This document shows positions 1 to 9,464 of a stretch of 64,000 bases of DNA, piece after piece. The notes under the pieces were generated by a model. It was not told the DNA's origin. It saw only the letters and a program-made list of their open reading frames with translations, and searched no databases. Position 1 is the first letter of the stretch. The number at the start of each line of letters is the position of its first letter. The stretch comes from an uncultured Caulobacterales bacterium (GTDB taxonomy: Bacteria; Pseudomonadota; Alphaproteobacteria; Caulobacterales; Maricaulaceae), in the NCBI GenBank assembly GCA_937928165.1, contig CALFVT010000018.1, positions 1 to 64,000 of the forward strand, written 5' to 3'. Made by a program: the position numbers and the translations under genes.

Positions 1-164
1 CAAAAGGGCACCCCGCATTGCGAGCATCGCGATGCCTGTTCTTGGGCTTTGGCGTCAATATAATCCCCGTAAATTTCAAGGAAGTCCTCACGGCGGGTTT
101 CGGCCCCCCGTTTTGCGGGCATGTCCCGCTCAGTCTCGACGAATTTTAACATGTTATCGGCCAT
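1..164 (-). CDS. gltD: Glutamate synthase small (beta) subunit, 5' end only
   Basis: The gene is cut by the left edge; only the first 54 codons are present, reading leftwards from an ATG at 164. The translation starts MADNMLKFVETERDMPAKR and reaches a cysteine cluster CSQCGVPFC, the first part of the N-terminal iron-sulfur domain of the NADPH-dependent glutamate synthase small subunit. That subunit passes electrons from NADPH to the large subunit (GltB), which makes glutamate from glutamine and 2-oxoglutarate. A purine-rich GGGCAAGG lies just upstream of the ATG. gltB would be expected beyond the edge but cannot be seen. Related FAD-dependent oxidoreductases share this N-terminal domain, so the exact family member is very likely but not certain. 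Confidence 0.85.
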   Translation of the reverse strand, partial: MADNMLKFVETERDMPAKRGAETRREDFLEIYGDYIDAKAQEQASRCSQCGVPF

Positions 165-517
165 AGCCTTGCCCTGTGTAGCGTGATCTGCGCAGGCCTT
201 ATGGGTCGTTCAAATAAGATAGGAAAGCGTGAAGCTGATAGATGCGACAATTTGTCATTAAGAGGATAAAAAAGTAAAATGTCTAAAAGATTAGATTGGA
301 TTCTAACGCCTGCCTGTTTCCCGCTATCATCATGCGTAACCGTGATAGGGTGTGCGAAATTATACGGATTTTAAGTTTATTGCGGGTAAATTTGTTCTTT
401 GATCTTATTTCATACTTATGTTTTAGATATTTTATGCCTCTACCTGATTTTTAACTTGTTTCCGCTATAGGGAGCGGTAAAGCGGGTTTTTCGGCCTTTA
501 GTCTTAGTTGCGAATCG
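165..517. other. Intergenic region between divergent gltD and arsH
   Basis: About 350 bases, AT-rich compared with the flanking genes, between the divergent starts of gltD and arsH. It should hold both promoters. I see no open frame with a ribosome binding site, no convincing terminator and no recognised operator. Confidence 0.5.
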
Positions 518-1240
518 ATGATGAAACCAGAAGATTTTGATTTGATACATGTAAATCCGGATGCGCTACAGCGGGTTGACCCGGGCGCTTTGCGGGCCGC
601 AGATGACCCTGGTCATAAGCCGCGTGTGCTCTTGCTCTACGGCTCCATACGGGAGCGGAGTTTCTCCCGCTTTGTCGCGGAGGAAGCCGAGCGCTTACTT
701 CTTTGGCAGGACTGCGAAACGCGACTTTATAATCCGAATGGTCTGCCGCAACCCGACGGGGATGACACTCATCCTAAGGTGAAAGAGCTCAGAGAGGCGG
801 CGCTATGGGCGGAGGCTATGGTTTGGGTCTCCCCAGAGCGCCACGGGGGGATGACGGGGATTATGAAATCGCAAATTGACTGGCTGCCCCTTGCGCCTAT
901 TGGCGGGGTGCGCCCGACGCAGGGTAAGACGTTGGCGGTGATGCAGGTGAGCGGCGGCTCGCAAAGTTTTAATGCAGTGAATCAAATGCGCATTTTAGGG
1001 CGTTGGATGCGGATGATTACCATCCCTAATCAATCGTCGGTGGCCAAGGCGTGGCTTGAATTTGACGATAATGACCGTATGAAACCTTCGCCTTATTATA
1101 ACCGTATTATTGATGTGGTAGAGGAGCTTGTAAAATTTACATGGATGACCCGCGCCCGCAGCCCATATTTGGTTGACCGTTATTCCGAACGGGTGGAAAG
1201 CGTAGAGCAGGTTCATGCGCGCGTATCGAAAGAAACATAA
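518..1240 (+). CDS. arsH: ArsH-type NADPH-dependent FMN reductase
   Basis: A 240-residue flavodoxin-like protein of the NADPH-dependent FMN reductase family, close to ArsH. The phosphate-binding loop [10 protein letters not shown] lies near residues 42-51, followed by the ArsH-type segment [13 protein letters not shown] near residue 105. ArsH proteins are homotetrameric flavoproteins; some oxidise organoarsenicals or reduce quinones and metals, and others have only general redox roles. No arsR, arsB or arsC lies nearby, so an arsenic role is not supported by context. It appears to be first in an operon with uppP (9-base gap) and a serine hydrolase (4-base gap). ATG ATG at the start leaves a choice of two start codons three bases apart. 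Confidence 0.85.
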   Translation: MMKPEDFDLIHVNPDALQRVDPGALRAADDPGHKPRVLLLYGSIRERSFSRFVAEEAERLLLWQDCETRLYNPNGLPQPDGDDTHPKVKELREAALWAEAMVWVSPERHGGMTGIMKSQIDWLPLAPIGGVRPTQGKTLAVMQVSGGSQSFNAVNQMRILGRWMRMITIPNQSSVAKAWLEFDDNDRMKPSPYYNRIIDVVEELVKFTWMTRARSPYLVDRYSERVESVEQVHARVSKET

Positions 1241-1249
1241 GGCCCGTTT

Positions 1250-2062
1250 ATGTCATGGTTGCAATTATTAATCCTTGCGATTATTCAGGGCCTAACAGAA
1301 TTTCTCCCAGTTTCCAGCTCGGCGCATTTAATCCTGCCCGCCGCGCTTTTACACTGGCCTGACCAAGGCCCGCTGATTGATTTAATGGCGCATTTTGGTT
1401 CGCTATTTGCGGTGATGCTTTATTTTCACCGTGATGTGGCGCGGATTTTAACGGGACTTGGCGACCTGCTACGCCGCCGCCAAAGCCAAGCTGCGCAATT
1501 AGCGGTGCTGTTAATTGTCTCTACGCCGCCGGTTTTAATCCTTGGGCTTTTCCTTAATATGGGTGGGTTTGATATCATGCTTCGGCAGCCCGTGATTATC
1601 GCTTTAGCCTTTATTATCTTTGGCCTGATTTTATGGTGGGCAGATAAAAACGGTGCGCAGAATAAATCTATGGACGCGATGACATGGCGCGGGGCGGCGA
1701 TGATCGGCGCAGCGCAAGCTTTGGCGCTTATTCCCGGTACATCCCGCTCTGGCATTACAATGACAGCGGCGCTTAAATTGGGATTTAACCGCACAGAGGC
1801 CGCGCGGTTTTCTATGCTCATGTCGATGCCCATCATCGGCGTTAGCGGTGTGTTTGCCCTGTATAAATTACACAGCGGCGGTGCGGGGCTTGCTAATCTT
1901 ACGGACGGATTAATCGTGGCAGGGTTTTCTTTCATTGCGGCGTATGCCGCTATCGCCGTATTTATGAAACTTGTTGAACGTATCGGCATGTTCCCCTTTA
2001 TGCTTTACCGTGTGGTTGCCGGTGTAGGTTTATTAGTGGCTATTGCGATGGGCGTGATTTAA
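1250..2062 (+). CDS. uppP: Undecaprenyl-diphosphatase UppP/BacA
   Basis: A 270-residue integral membrane protein that dephosphorylates undecaprenyl pyrophosphate, recycling the lipid carrier used for peptidoglycan and polysaccharide export. Both family signatures are present: GLTEFLPVSSSAH at residues 14-26 (catalytic Glu17 and the Ser-rich loop) and PGTSRSGITM in the second half. Hydrophobic segments cover most of the chain and the length is usual for the family. It follows arsH by 9 bases and precedes a secreted serine hydrolase by 4 bases, so the three are probably co-transcribed, with two of them plausibly serving the cell envelope. UppP is also known to raise bacitracin tolerance. Confidence 0.97.
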   Translation: MSWLQLLILAIIQGLTEFLPVSSSAHLILPAALLHWPDQGPLIDLMAHFGSLFAVMLYFHRDVARILTGLGDLLRRRQSQAAQLAVLLIVSTPPVLILGLFLNMGGFDIMLRQPVIIALAFIIFGLILWWADKNGAQNKSMDAMTWRGAAMIGAAQALALIPGTSRSGITMTAALKLGFNRTEAARFSMLMSMPIIGVSGVFALYKLHSGGAGLANLTDGLIVAGFSFIAAYAAIAVFMKLVERIGMFPFMLYRVVAGVGLLVAIAMGVI

Positions 2063-2066
2063 TTTC

Positions 2067-3206
2067 ATGCGGTTTATATTCGTTATTATTTTCACCTATT
2101 TAATAGCCTCTGCCGCCTTCGCGCAGGGGGTCGATTATGCCGCTCTTGATCGCCGCATTCAGATTATGATGGAAGCCCCAGATATGGTTGGCCTGTCTGT
2201 AGCGGTGATAGAAGGCGAGAAGATCACCTTTGCGAAAGGCTATGGGGAAACCCTCAAAGATAGCGGCGAGACCGTAAATGCGGATACAATCTTCCGCTGG
2301 GCATCTGTCTCCAAAAGCATTGCTGCGAGCCTTATTTATGACCTATCCGAAGAGGGCTACCTGAGCCTTGACGATCCAGCCAGCGAGCATGCCCCGTCCT
2401 TAAAACTCCCGCTGAGCGAGACGCCTGCCCGGGTTAAAGATATTATGACCCACCGCCTTGGCCTGCCGCGTAATGCCTATGATACGCGCATTGAAGATAA
2501 TTGGACCGGCGCCAATGTCCGCAAAAGCCTCGCCGATTTGCCCCGCCAATGCCCGCCCGGGGTTTGTCATAGCTATCAAAACGCGGCCTTTGATGCCTTG
2601 TCTGAAATCGCCGAGGAGATCACAGGCCTACCTTATAAAGCGGTGGTCAATGAACGTATATTTGAGCCCCTGAAAATGGATACGGCCAGCGTAACCCTGG
2701 ACGGCTTAACGCGGTCAAAAAATTGGGCGCGGCCTCACCGTAAAAACGGCACGCCCTATAAAGAAGTGCTCCCGACTTATTACCGCATCCCCGGCGCAGC
2801 GGGGGTTAATTCATCGGTTAAGGATTTAGCCCGCTGGATGTCCGCTCATTTTGACCGTCACGGCTTTATGAGCGATGAGCAGCGCGCAGCGATGCAAAAG
2901 CCTTATGTTAGAACCCCTAAAGAGAAGCGCTTTATTGACCGTTATTATTATGCCCTCGAAGATCCGCATTATGGCTATGGCTGGCGAATTTATGATCATG
3001 CCGGTCGTAAACTTGTTGGGCACCGCGGCGGGGTGGCGGGCTATCGGGCGCTGGCCTTTTTTGACCCTGCCCGCCGCGCCGGTATTGCGGTGATGTGGAA
3101 CACCGCCCACACGAAACCCGTCGGCCTTCAATTAGAATTTCTCGATCAGCTTTACGGGCTAGAGCGTAAAGATTGGCTCCAACTCGGGGAAAAGGATAAG
3201 GGTTAA
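2067..3206 (+). CDS. Secreted beta-lactamase-fold serine hydrolase
   Basis: A 379-residue protein with a signal peptide (cleavage probably after AFA near residue 19) and the three motifs of the class C beta-lactamase/penicillin-binding fold. These are SVSK at residues 80-83 (nucleophile Ser80, Lys83), YQN at 170-172, and HRGG near residue 325 in place of the usual KTG. This fold includes esterases, D-aminopeptidases, PBP4-type proteins and lactamases, so substrate cannot be assigned. It is the last gene of the arsH-uppP operon, and the link to uppP hints at a peptidoglycan or cell-envelope substrate. The export signal places it in the periplasm. Confidence 0.85.
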   Translation: MRFIFVIIFTYLIASAAFAQGVDYAALDRRIQIMMEAPDMVGLSVAVIEGEKITFAKGYGETLKDSGETVNADTIFRWASVSKSIAASLIYDLSEEGYLSLDDPASEHAPSLKLPLSETPARVKDIMTHRLGLPRNAYDTRIEDNWTGANVRKSLADLPRQCPPGVCHSYQNAAFDALSEIAEEITGLPYKAVVNERIFEPLKMDTASVTLDGLTRSKNWARPHRKNGTPYKEVLPTYYRIPGAAGVNSSVKDLARWMSAHFDRHGFMSDEQRAAMQKPYVRTPKEKRFIDRYYYALEDPHYGYGWRIYDHAGRKLVGHRGGVAGYRALAFFDPARRAGIAVMWNTAHTKPVGLQLEFLDQLYGLERKDWLQLGEKDKG

Positions 3207-3245
3207 AGCGCTTAAAACCTGCCTATTTATGCCTCCTTTTGCGGC

Positions 3246-4175
3246 CTAATCAAAGAGCGGCGTTGAGAGATAACGCTCGGCAAAGCTTGGGATAATCGTG
3301 ACAATTCGCTTGCCGCGCATATTCGGCCGTGCGCCGACAATCAGGCTGGCGGCAATGGCCGCGCCGGAGCTTATACCGACGGGAACGCCGTCTTCGGCAG
3401 CCACATGTTTTGCCGTACCAAAGGCGGCATCATTAGAGATTTTCACCACATCATCAATAATGTCCGTATCAAGCACATCAGGGATAAACCCTGCGCCAAT
3501 ACCTTGAATTTTATGAGGCCCTTTTGTGCCGTCTGAAATCATGGGGGAGCCTTCGGGCTCAACGGCAATAATTTGAACATTTGGGTTTTTCTCTTTCAGG
3601 AAGCGCCCAGTTCCCGTGAGCGTGCCGCCGGTCCCGATGCCGGAGATTAAAGCGTCCACTTGGCCGCCGCAATCGGCCCAAATTTCAGGGCCCGTGGTTT
3701 TATAATGTATCGCCGGATTGGCGGGATTAGTAAATTGCCCGGCTGGGACCGCGCCCGGAGTAGCGGCGATAATCTCTTGAGCCTTCGTCATCGCGCCGGG
3801 AATGCCGCCTGCCGCCTCTGTGAGCACAAGCTCCGCCCCTAAAAGTTTCATCATTTTGCGCCGCTCAATCGACATTTGCTCCGGCATAACGAGGATAGCC
3901 TTATAGCCCTTGGCCGCCGCCGCAAAAGCGATCCCAATGCCCGTATTGCCCGATGTGGGCTCAACAATCACGCCGCCGGGTTTAAGCTGGCCAGAGGCCT
4001 CAAGATCTTCGATCATAGCAATGGCAATGCGGTCTTTGACCGAAGCGATGGGATTAAAAAACTCTAGCTTATAACATAAATCCGCCGGTAATCCGTCCGT
4101 AATACGCGGTAAACGCACAAGCGGCGTATGGCCCATTGTCTCAAGAATTGAATCGTAGATTTTACCATGTGCCAT
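3246..4175 (-). CDS. cysK: Cysteine synthase A (O-acetylserine sulfhydrylase)
   Basis: A 309-residue PLP enzyme that makes cysteine from O-acetylserine and sulfide. The PLP lysine is Lys47 in ASVKDR, the substrate-binding loop TSGNTG is at residues 74-79, and the glycine-rich phosphate-binding segment GIGTGGTLTG lies in the second half. The length and motif order are those of CysK rather than of the longer cystathionine beta-synthases. It is convergent with the serine hydrolase operon and appears monocistronic. The start ATG at 4175 is preceded on its strand by AGGAGACAAAC, a good ribosome binding site. CysM is a paralogue that is hard to exclude by eye. Confidence 0.95.
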   Translation of the reverse strand: MAHGKIYDSILETMGHTPLVRLPRITDGLPADLCYKLEFFNPIASVKDRIAIAMIEDLEASGQLKPGGVIVEPTSGNTGIGIAFAAAAKGYKAILVMPEQMSIERRKMMKLLGAELVLTEAAGGIPGAMTKAQEIIAATPGAVPAGQFTNPANPAIHYKTTGPEIWADCGGQVDALISGIGTGGTLTGTGRFLKEKNPNVQIIAVEPEGSPMISDGTKGPHKIQGIGAGFIPDVLDTDIIDDVVKISNDAAFGTAKHVAAEDGVPVGISSGAAIAASLIVGARPNMRGKRIVTIIPSFAERYLSTPLFD

Positions 4176-4332
4176 GTTTGTCTCCTGATGATATATTAGG
4201 TGTTATCTGCACGATTTCAAATGGGAATCAAAGCCAAAATTTGGCTTAGTTTTTACGATAGACTCTTACTTGTCGTGCTGGCTTTATTTTATTACGCCTA
4301 ATGGTATTAAACCCTCTGTTTAAATGGCATAA

Positions 4333-4360
4333 GATTCCCGCATTCGCGGGAATGGACGGG
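4333..4360 (+). repeat. Palindromic repeat, copy A (forward)
   Basis: ATTCCCGC, loop ATTC, GCGGGAAT, then GGACGGG. This is an 8-bp perfect stem. It matches the copies at 59021, 59131 and 61379 in stem, loop position and the GGACGGG/AGACGGG tail. Its tail faces copy B, which lies in the opposite orientation 86 bases away. Confidence 0.85.
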
Positions 4361-4446
4361 GTTTTAGGAATACCGAGGTACAGCTTATTAATCTCAAAGA
4401 ACCTCACTTTTCCATCGTTACATAGCCTATAACCCAACCGTTCTCC

Positions 4447-4472
4447 GTGCATTCGCGCGAAGGCGGGAATCT
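4447..4472 (-). repeat. Palindromic repeat, copy B (reverse, degenerate)
   Basis: Read on the minus strand it is GATTCCCGC, CTTC, GCGCGAAT, GCACGG. This is the same repeat as copy A with one stem mismatch. Copies A and B form an inverted pair. Confidence 0.7.
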
Positions 4473-5036
4473 TTTACCGTCTATCCCGTAGGCCGTGGAT
4501 TAAACCTAAGACAACAAAGCTGTTGGATAATTAATTATTCCGGTCTTTTAATCACACACCGCCCCCTAGACGCCAGCGCCAAAACCCCCACCCCTTTCAA
4601 GGTCAGGTACATGGACGATCACGAAGCGGGAAAACCGCAGGTCACCTAAATATCTATATGTTCGCAGCTTTCCGCTTCGCGATGACACAATTTTGCGCAG
4701 TCCAGGACCGGAATGGATCTATCCGCTACAACCAAAGTACGGCGGTACAGCCAGCAGGCATAACTCCGCTGCGTCTACCGCATGTGCCGTCACCCTTAGA
4801 GCAAACCAATGCGCATTTGCCTGTCCCAAAAGGTGATAGGGTTAAGATAGGGCATAACAGAAGGGTGTGGATTTATCTGGGGTGTTTCGTTTGAGGTTTC
4901 CCTGTTATCATAGGCACCAACTTTACATGGGCGCACATTTCGAAAATAACGTCACCAGATTCCCGCCGGAGTTTACCGCTGTGAAAACAGGGGGGAATGG
5001 ACAGCGTGTTTATTTAGGCGTCATACTATCTTACCC

Positions 5037-5063
5037 GTGCATTCTCGCGGAAGCGGGAATCTC
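5037..5063 (-). repeat. Palindromic repeat, copy C (reverse)
   Basis: On the minus strand it reads GATTCCCGC, TTCC, GCGAGAAT, GCACGGG. It has one stem mismatch and shares the GCACGG tail with copy B, so B and C may be a subfamily. Confidence 0.7.
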
Positions 5064-5359
5064 TTGTTGAAAACGGCAGAGTGGCCTAAACTAAATATAA
5101 TAAGCGGCCCGTGTATTTTCAGATACGATAAATAGCTTTAATAAAGCAGAAGACTCCCGCCCCTTGTTTTCACAAGGATGAACTCTGGCTTAAATCTCTG
5201 ATGCTATTTGTATAATCGATGAGGCGCAGGCGGGTTTAAATAGGCTTTATGTCAATGAAGCTTTAATTTGCTCTTTTTGCCTTGCCCCGCATGACGGCTA
5301 TGCAGGAATTTTCGGATAATTCTGCTTGTAATTAAATCATCTGTGCCGATTATGGGTAT

Positions 5360-6436
5360 ATGGAGTTTTTAGATTTAGCCTTACGCTTTGGTACGATTGT
5401 GCTACTTGCCTTTCTGGTTGTTTTAAACATTAGAGACGGGCGGAACCCTACCCAGCGCCTGATTATCTGCGGCCTTGCGGTTTCAACGGCGGCTTACATC
5501 ATTAGTTTTAGTGCGCAGCCCCTTCATATTTCGCAGCCTTGGCGCCGCGCGGCCCTTTATATTCATACGCCGAATATCGCGCTGGTCTGGCTATTTGGTC
5601 TCGTGTTATTTGACGATCATTTCAAATTTCGCTGGCAGCATGCGGGGGTGTCGGGACTTTACATTATACCTGCGCTTATTATTTGCGCCGCATATCCAGA
5701 AACCTTTTTGGGAGAGGCGGTAATGGGTCAAATTATGATTAGCTTTTATGGGCTTATCCTTATGGGTCATTTGGTTTATAAATTAATTGCCGGTTATGAA
5801 GATGATTTAATTCATAGCCGCCGGCGGGCGCGGCTTTTATTTATTGCGGCTTTAGTCCTCGTCAGTGTGGTCATAAGCTTTGCCGAGATTAATATGCTAC
5901 CTTTGGAAACGCGAGATGTGGAATGGCTTAAAATAAGCGTAATATTCATCATGAGTTTTTGGACCGTATTATGGATGACGCGGCTCGATATTGATCAACT
6001 TTATTTTACCCCAAAAACGCCTATGGATAATTTAATATTGCCGCAGACTACAGCGGCAGCGGCCATATTATCAGAGCCGCGTGATGAAGTCTTAAAGCGC
6101 CGCTTAACGGCACTTATGGATGATGAGCAGGCCTATATTGAGCCGGGGCTGACCATACGAGGGCTGGCGGAAAAGCTTAGCGCGCCGGAGCACCGCTTGC
6201 GTCATGTGATTAATAAAGGGCTGGGTTACCGTAATTTCTCTGCCTTTTTAAATAGTTACCGTATTCAGGCTGTAAAAGTGGCGCTCAAAGACCCAGATAA
6301 GACTCGCCTGCCAATTTTAACCTTGGCGATGGACTATGGCTATAATTCACTTGCGCCGTTTAACCGAGCTTTTCGCGAATCCGAAGGCATGACGCCGAGT
6401 GAATATCGGCAAAGGCCGCATGGTGAAGGCGGGTAA
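5360..6436 (+). CDS. AraC-family regulator with membrane sensor domain
   Basis: A 358-residue protein. Residues 1-215 hold about seven hydrophobic segments, and residues 250-350 form an AraC/XylS DNA-binding domain with two helix-turn-helices. The second contains the family signature LAMDYGYNSLAPFNRAFRE followed by GMTPSEYR. Such fusions of a multi-pass membrane region with an AraC domain are known in alphaproteobacteria, and their ligands are mostly unknown. The gene stands alone, between a gene-free stretch and a small secreted protein, so its targets cannot be guessed from context. The ATG at 5360 has only a weak upstream purine run. An overlapping ATG at 5352 is out of frame. Confidence 0.85.
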   Translation: MEFLDLALRFGTIVLLAFLVVLNIRDGRNPTQRLIICGLAVSTAAYIISFSAQPLHISQPWRRAALYIHTPNIALVWLFGLVLFDDHFKFRWQHAGVSGLYIIPALIICAAYPETFLGEAVMGQIMISFYGLILMGHLVYKLIAGYEDDLIHSRRRARLLFIAALVLVSVVISFAEINMLPLETRDVEWLKISVIFIMSFWTVLWMTRLDIDQLYFTPKTPMDNLILPQTTAAAAILSEPRDEVLKRRLTALMDDEQAYIEPGLTIRGLAEKLSAPEHRLRHVINKGLGYRNFSAFLNSYRIQAVKVALKDPDKTRLPILTLAMDYGYNSLAPFNRAFRESEGMTPSEYRQRPHGEGG

Positions 6437-6629
6437 GGCTGGGCGCTTATCCTTTTCTTTAAGGCCCTGTTTGATTATTGAATGGGGGCTGATTGATTTT
6501 ATGAAAAGCTGTGCGATTACCATAAAATAAGATCATTTTCGCAATCAATAGGATTGAGCGGCTGGATTTATTCATAAGGCGGATATTGCCGCATTTGGAT
6601 AGCGGCCCAAAATTTAATGGAGCGAACCC

Positions 6630-6947
6630 ATGACATTTAAATCTGCTGCAATCTTAGCTTTAACATCAAGCCTAATGGTTATCTCTGCGCCGGCCATGGC
6701 TGGAACTCAATCTGATATTCAAACCTGCCGCGAGGCGGTGAGCGCCCAAGGTAAGATGGATATTTCTGATCACCGGCTTAAATTCATTTCTAAAAAAGGA
6801 AATAAAACGCGGAGCCTGAAACTTAGGGCGATCCCCAAAAAGGGCGGCGAGAGCTTTGTCTTCACCTGCCAGCTCAACCGTAAAGACCTTGTTTTGGCGA
6901 TCAACGGCGCACCGCTTAAAAAGCTTGCGAGCCGCACAACGCCTTAA
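6630..6947 (+). CDS. Small secreted protein of unknown function
   Basis: A 105-residue protein with a clear signal peptide ending in APAMA (about residue 24), leaving a mature chain of about 80 residues that is rich in lysine. The mature part has two cysteines, in the contexts QTCREA and FTCQLN, that could form a disulfide in the periplasm. GGAGCGAACCC upstream of the ATG is a fair ribosome binding site, and a strong terminator follows. I do not recognise the family. Confidence 0.7.
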   Translation: MTFKSAAILALTSSLMVISAPAMAGTQSDIQTCREAVSAQGKMDISDHRLKFISKKGNKTRSLKLRAIPKKGGESFVFTCQLNRKDLVLAINGAPLKKLASRTTP

Positions 6948-6992
6948 TCCCCGCATACGCCCAAATGGGCGAGCCTTTCCCCCGAAGGCATG

Positions 6993-7023
6993 AACCGCTG
7001 CAATGACCTTGCAGCGGTTTTTT
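6993..7023 (+). terminator. Rho-independent terminator
   Basis: An eleven-base stem AACCGCTGCAA / TTGCAGCGGTT with loop TGACC, running into a T tract. It ends the transcript of the small secreted protein. A decayed second copy of the same sequence follows at about 7034-7062. Confidence 0.92.
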
Positions 7024-7157
7024 AAATCGAGGGGCTGCTGCAATGATCTTATAGCGTTTTTTGATGTTCAAAGACATATTGTGCTTTTGCTTGACTCAAA
7101 GGCGGGTCTGCCTATGTTGCGCCGCGCAAATCTAGCCCATGATCTACGGAGTCCATC

Positions 7158-7988
7158 ATGTCTTATTCTGATCTTCAAACCGCGATTGAATCTGCATGGG
7201 AGGGTCGTAGTGAGCTATCGCCAAGCTCCGCCGGTGCAGGCCGCGAGGCGGTTCTTGAAACGATTGCGCTTTTGGATAGCGGCGTTCTTCGTACAGCAGA
7301 GAAAAAGGGCAATAGCGATTGGGAAGCCCGTGAATGGGTAAAAAAAGCCGTGCTACTTGGCTTTCGGATTAAAGGCATGGAGCTCGCTAGCGGCGGGCCG
7401 CAAGCGGGAAATTGGTGGGATAAAGTTGATAGTAAATTTAAAGGTTGGGGCGTAGATGAATTTAGCGCGGCCAGCTTTCGTGCCGTTCCGAACTGTGTTG
7501 TGCGTAAAGGGGCTTATATAGCGCCAGGCGCGGTGCTTATGCCGAGCTTTGTCAATATCGGCGCTTATGTGGATGAAGGCACGATGGTCGATACATGGAC
7601 AACCGTTGGCTCTTGTGCGCAAATTGGTAAAAACTGCCATTTATCCGGCGGTGTGGGGATTGGTGGGGTTTTAGAGCCGCTCCAAGCGACCCCAGTTATT
7701 ATTGAAGATAATTGTTTTATCGGTGCGCGCTCGGAAGTGGCCGAAGGCGTAATTGTCCGCGAAGGCGCAGTTTTATCTATGGGCGTTTTCCTAAGCCAAT
7801 CAACAAAAATATATAACCGCGCCACGGGCGAAATTACCTATGGCGAAATTCCGGCTTATTCCGTGGTCGTCCCCGGCAGCCTACCCAGCAAGGATGGTAG
7901 CCATAGTCTTGCCTGCGCTGTAATTGTTAAAACCGTCGATGCGCAGACGCGCTCTAAAACCAGCGTGAATGAACTCTTGCGTGATTAA
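7158..7988 (+). CDS. dapD: Tetrahydrodipicolinate N-succinyltransferase
   Basis: A 276-residue enzyme of the lysine/meso-diaminopimelate pathway that succinylates tetrahydrodipicolinate using succinyl-CoA. Residues 100-230 are a left-handed beta-helix of hexapeptide repeats (for example [20 protein letters not shown], then [18 protein letters not shown]), typical of the trimeric DapD family. The N-terminal helical domain contains [19 protein letters not shown]. The length is normal. CGGAG lies 5 bases before the ATG at 7158. dapE, the later desuccinylase, lies 1.5 kb downstream on the same strand, but a protease gene sits between them in the opposite orientation. Confidence 0.97.
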   Translation: MSYSDLQTAIESAWEGRSELSPSSAGAGREAVLETIALLDSGVLRTAEKKGNSDWEAREWVKKAVLLGFRIKGMELASGGPQAGNWWDKVDSKFKGWGVDEFSAASFRAVPNCVVRKGAYIAPGAVLMPSFVNIGAYVDEGTMVDTWTTVGSCAQIGKNCHLSGGVGIGGVLEPLQATPVIIEDNCFIGARSEVAEGVIVREGAVLSMGVFLSQSTKIYNRATGEITYGEIPAYSVVVPGSLPSKDGSHSLACAVIVKTVDAQTRSKTSVNELLRD

Positions 7989-8002
7989 AAAAGATGGCGT
8001 TA

Positions 8003-9319
8003 TTACCGCTCAATAAAGAGCGGAATTTCAATGCCGTAGCGATAAACAAGCAGCCGTGCGCGGCCCTTTGACTTTTTTACAAGCCGTTTGGTCTCGCTCA
8101 TATCATCGGACGGCTCATTATTGATAGAGCCGATAACATCCCCGATTTCTAGCCCCGCCTCGGCGGCGGGACTACCGGGTTTGACCTCATAAACATAAAC
8201 GCCGCGCACATGGGCGGCTTGATTATCAGCGGGTTTAAGCTCGCGCACTTTCGCGCCAAGCTCATCAAAGCCTTCGATAATCGCCTGCTGGGCGTTTGTG
8301 ACAGTGATAAAGGTTGTTCGGGGCTGTCCATTTTCGCGAACATAGACCAAACGGTGGCGGGTGTCGGCTTCGGCGACCCCGACCCATGCCCGCAGCGCAT
8401 TAGGCGTTTTAACTGTTTTGCCATCAAAATTTATGATGACGTCACCGGTCTGAAGGCCTGCGCGCTCCGTGGCACTGCCTGGGCGAATGCCGGTTACGGT
8501 TGCGCCGTCCCAGTGATTAATTCCAACGCGCTCTGAGTCCTCTTCGCTGACCTTGCCTGCCTCAATACCAATCGTGCCGCGGCGCACTTCGCCATATTCA
8601 ATAAGTTGGTCTGTGACCTGTTTTGCTAGGGCGATGGGTACAGAAAAACCAATGCCGTTATTGCCACCGCTGCGGCTGACGATAGATGTGTTAATCCCAA
8701 TCAGCCGTCCTTGGCTATCAAGAAGCGGCCCGCCGGAATTTCCTGAATTAATGGCCGCGTCCGTTTGAATAAAGTCTTGTAGGCCGTCGCCAGAGCTTGT
8801 CCGCCCAAGGCCGCTCACAACCCCAAAGGATAATGATTGCTCAAGGCCGAGGGGGTAGCCGACCGCAAAGACAACATCCCCGACACGCAGCCGGTCCGAA
8901 TCTGCGGATTGTAAGGCGGGCACTCGCATGTCATCAGCTTGCAGGACAGCGATATCCGTTGCAACATCTATGCCTGTTAATTTGGCCTGAACCACGCGGC
9001 CATCTGGAAGATTAATAATAAAACTCTCGCCGTTATCAACCACATGAGCATTGGTGATAACATGGCCATTTTTTGCATTAATGACGGCCCCAGACCCAAT
9101 CCCCGATAGACGTAAATTATTATCCCCATCACGGTTAAGGGTTCCGATACGGACGATAGACGGCAAGGCCGGCTCTAAATTATCGGCAAAACTTAAAACA
9201 TTTCTAGCGGTATCTTTGGGGAAAGAGGCCTGCTGGGCGGCAACTTTTGTACTAAGCCCGCCGGTTATAATAAGGGCGGCAAGGCTTATGGAAAGATATG
9301 ATGTCAAAATATTGCTCAT
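8003..9319 (-). CDS. DegP/HtrA-type periplasmic serine protease
   Basis: A 438-residue trypsin-like protease followed by two PDZ domains. The catalytic triad is visible as His92 (TNAHVVD), Asp122 (ATDIAVL) and Ser195 (GNSGGP). PDZ1 covers about residues 270-360 and PDZ2 about 365-435. DegP-type proteases degrade or refold damaged envelope proteins. I place the start at the ATG at 9319, with GAGGG upstream and a good signal peptide (cleavage near AAQ). A longer frame opens at 9397 but would put 26 polar residues before the signal. It converges on dapD with a gap of only 14 bases. DegP, DegQ and DegS cannot be told apart by eye. Confidence 0.93.
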   Translation of the reverse strand: MSNILTSYLSISLAALIITGGLSTKVAAQQASFPKDTARNVLSFADNLEPALPSIVRIGTLNRDGDNNLRLSGIGSGAVINAKNGHVITNAHVVDNGESFIINLPDGRVVQAKLTGIDVATDIAVLQADDMRVPALQSADSDRLRVGDVVFAVGYPLGLEQSLSFGVVSGLGRTSSGDGLQDFIQTDAAINSGNSGGPLLDSQGRLIGINTSIVSRSGGNNGIGFSVPIALAKQVTDQLIEYGEVRRGTIGIEAGKVSEEDSERVGINHWDGATVTGIRPGSATERAGLQTGDVIINFDGKTVKTPNALRAWVGVAEADTRHRLVYVRENGQPRTTFITVTNAQQAIIEGFDELGAKVRELKPADNQAAHVRGVYVYEVKPGSPAAEAGLEIGDVIGSINNEPSDDMSETKRLVKKSKGRARLLVYRYGIEIPLFIER

Positions 9320-9464
9320 GGCGCAGCCCTCTTTTTTCTTAAGCGATACAGCTTGGTTCATAGTAAGGCAAGCGCCCAAGCTCTCACATGTTAACACAAA
9401 TAAGCGTCTTTAATGTGAGCCAGATGAATAAGAGCGCCGGGTGTGAATAACATCCCCTCTTGCC

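Larger units (their letters stand above)
4176..5359. other. 1.2-kb gene-free region with palindromic repeats
   Basis: No frame here has a credible start, ribosome binding site or family resemblance. The stretch holds three copies of a short palindromic repeat (listed separately) and several nested inverted repeats between about 4620 and 4870. Examples are CGAAGCGG (4622-4629) with CCGCTTCG (4672-4679), GCGGTA (4742-4747) with TACCGC (4776-4781), and CACCCTT (4791-4797) with AAGGGTG (4861-4867). These may reflect a structured RNA or decayed repeats. The promoters of cysK (left end) and the AraC gene (right end) must also lie here. Confidence 0.5.

Noticed and set aside
1426-1989. 187-codon antisense open frame within uppP
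   Set aside because: It mirrors uppP and has no family match.
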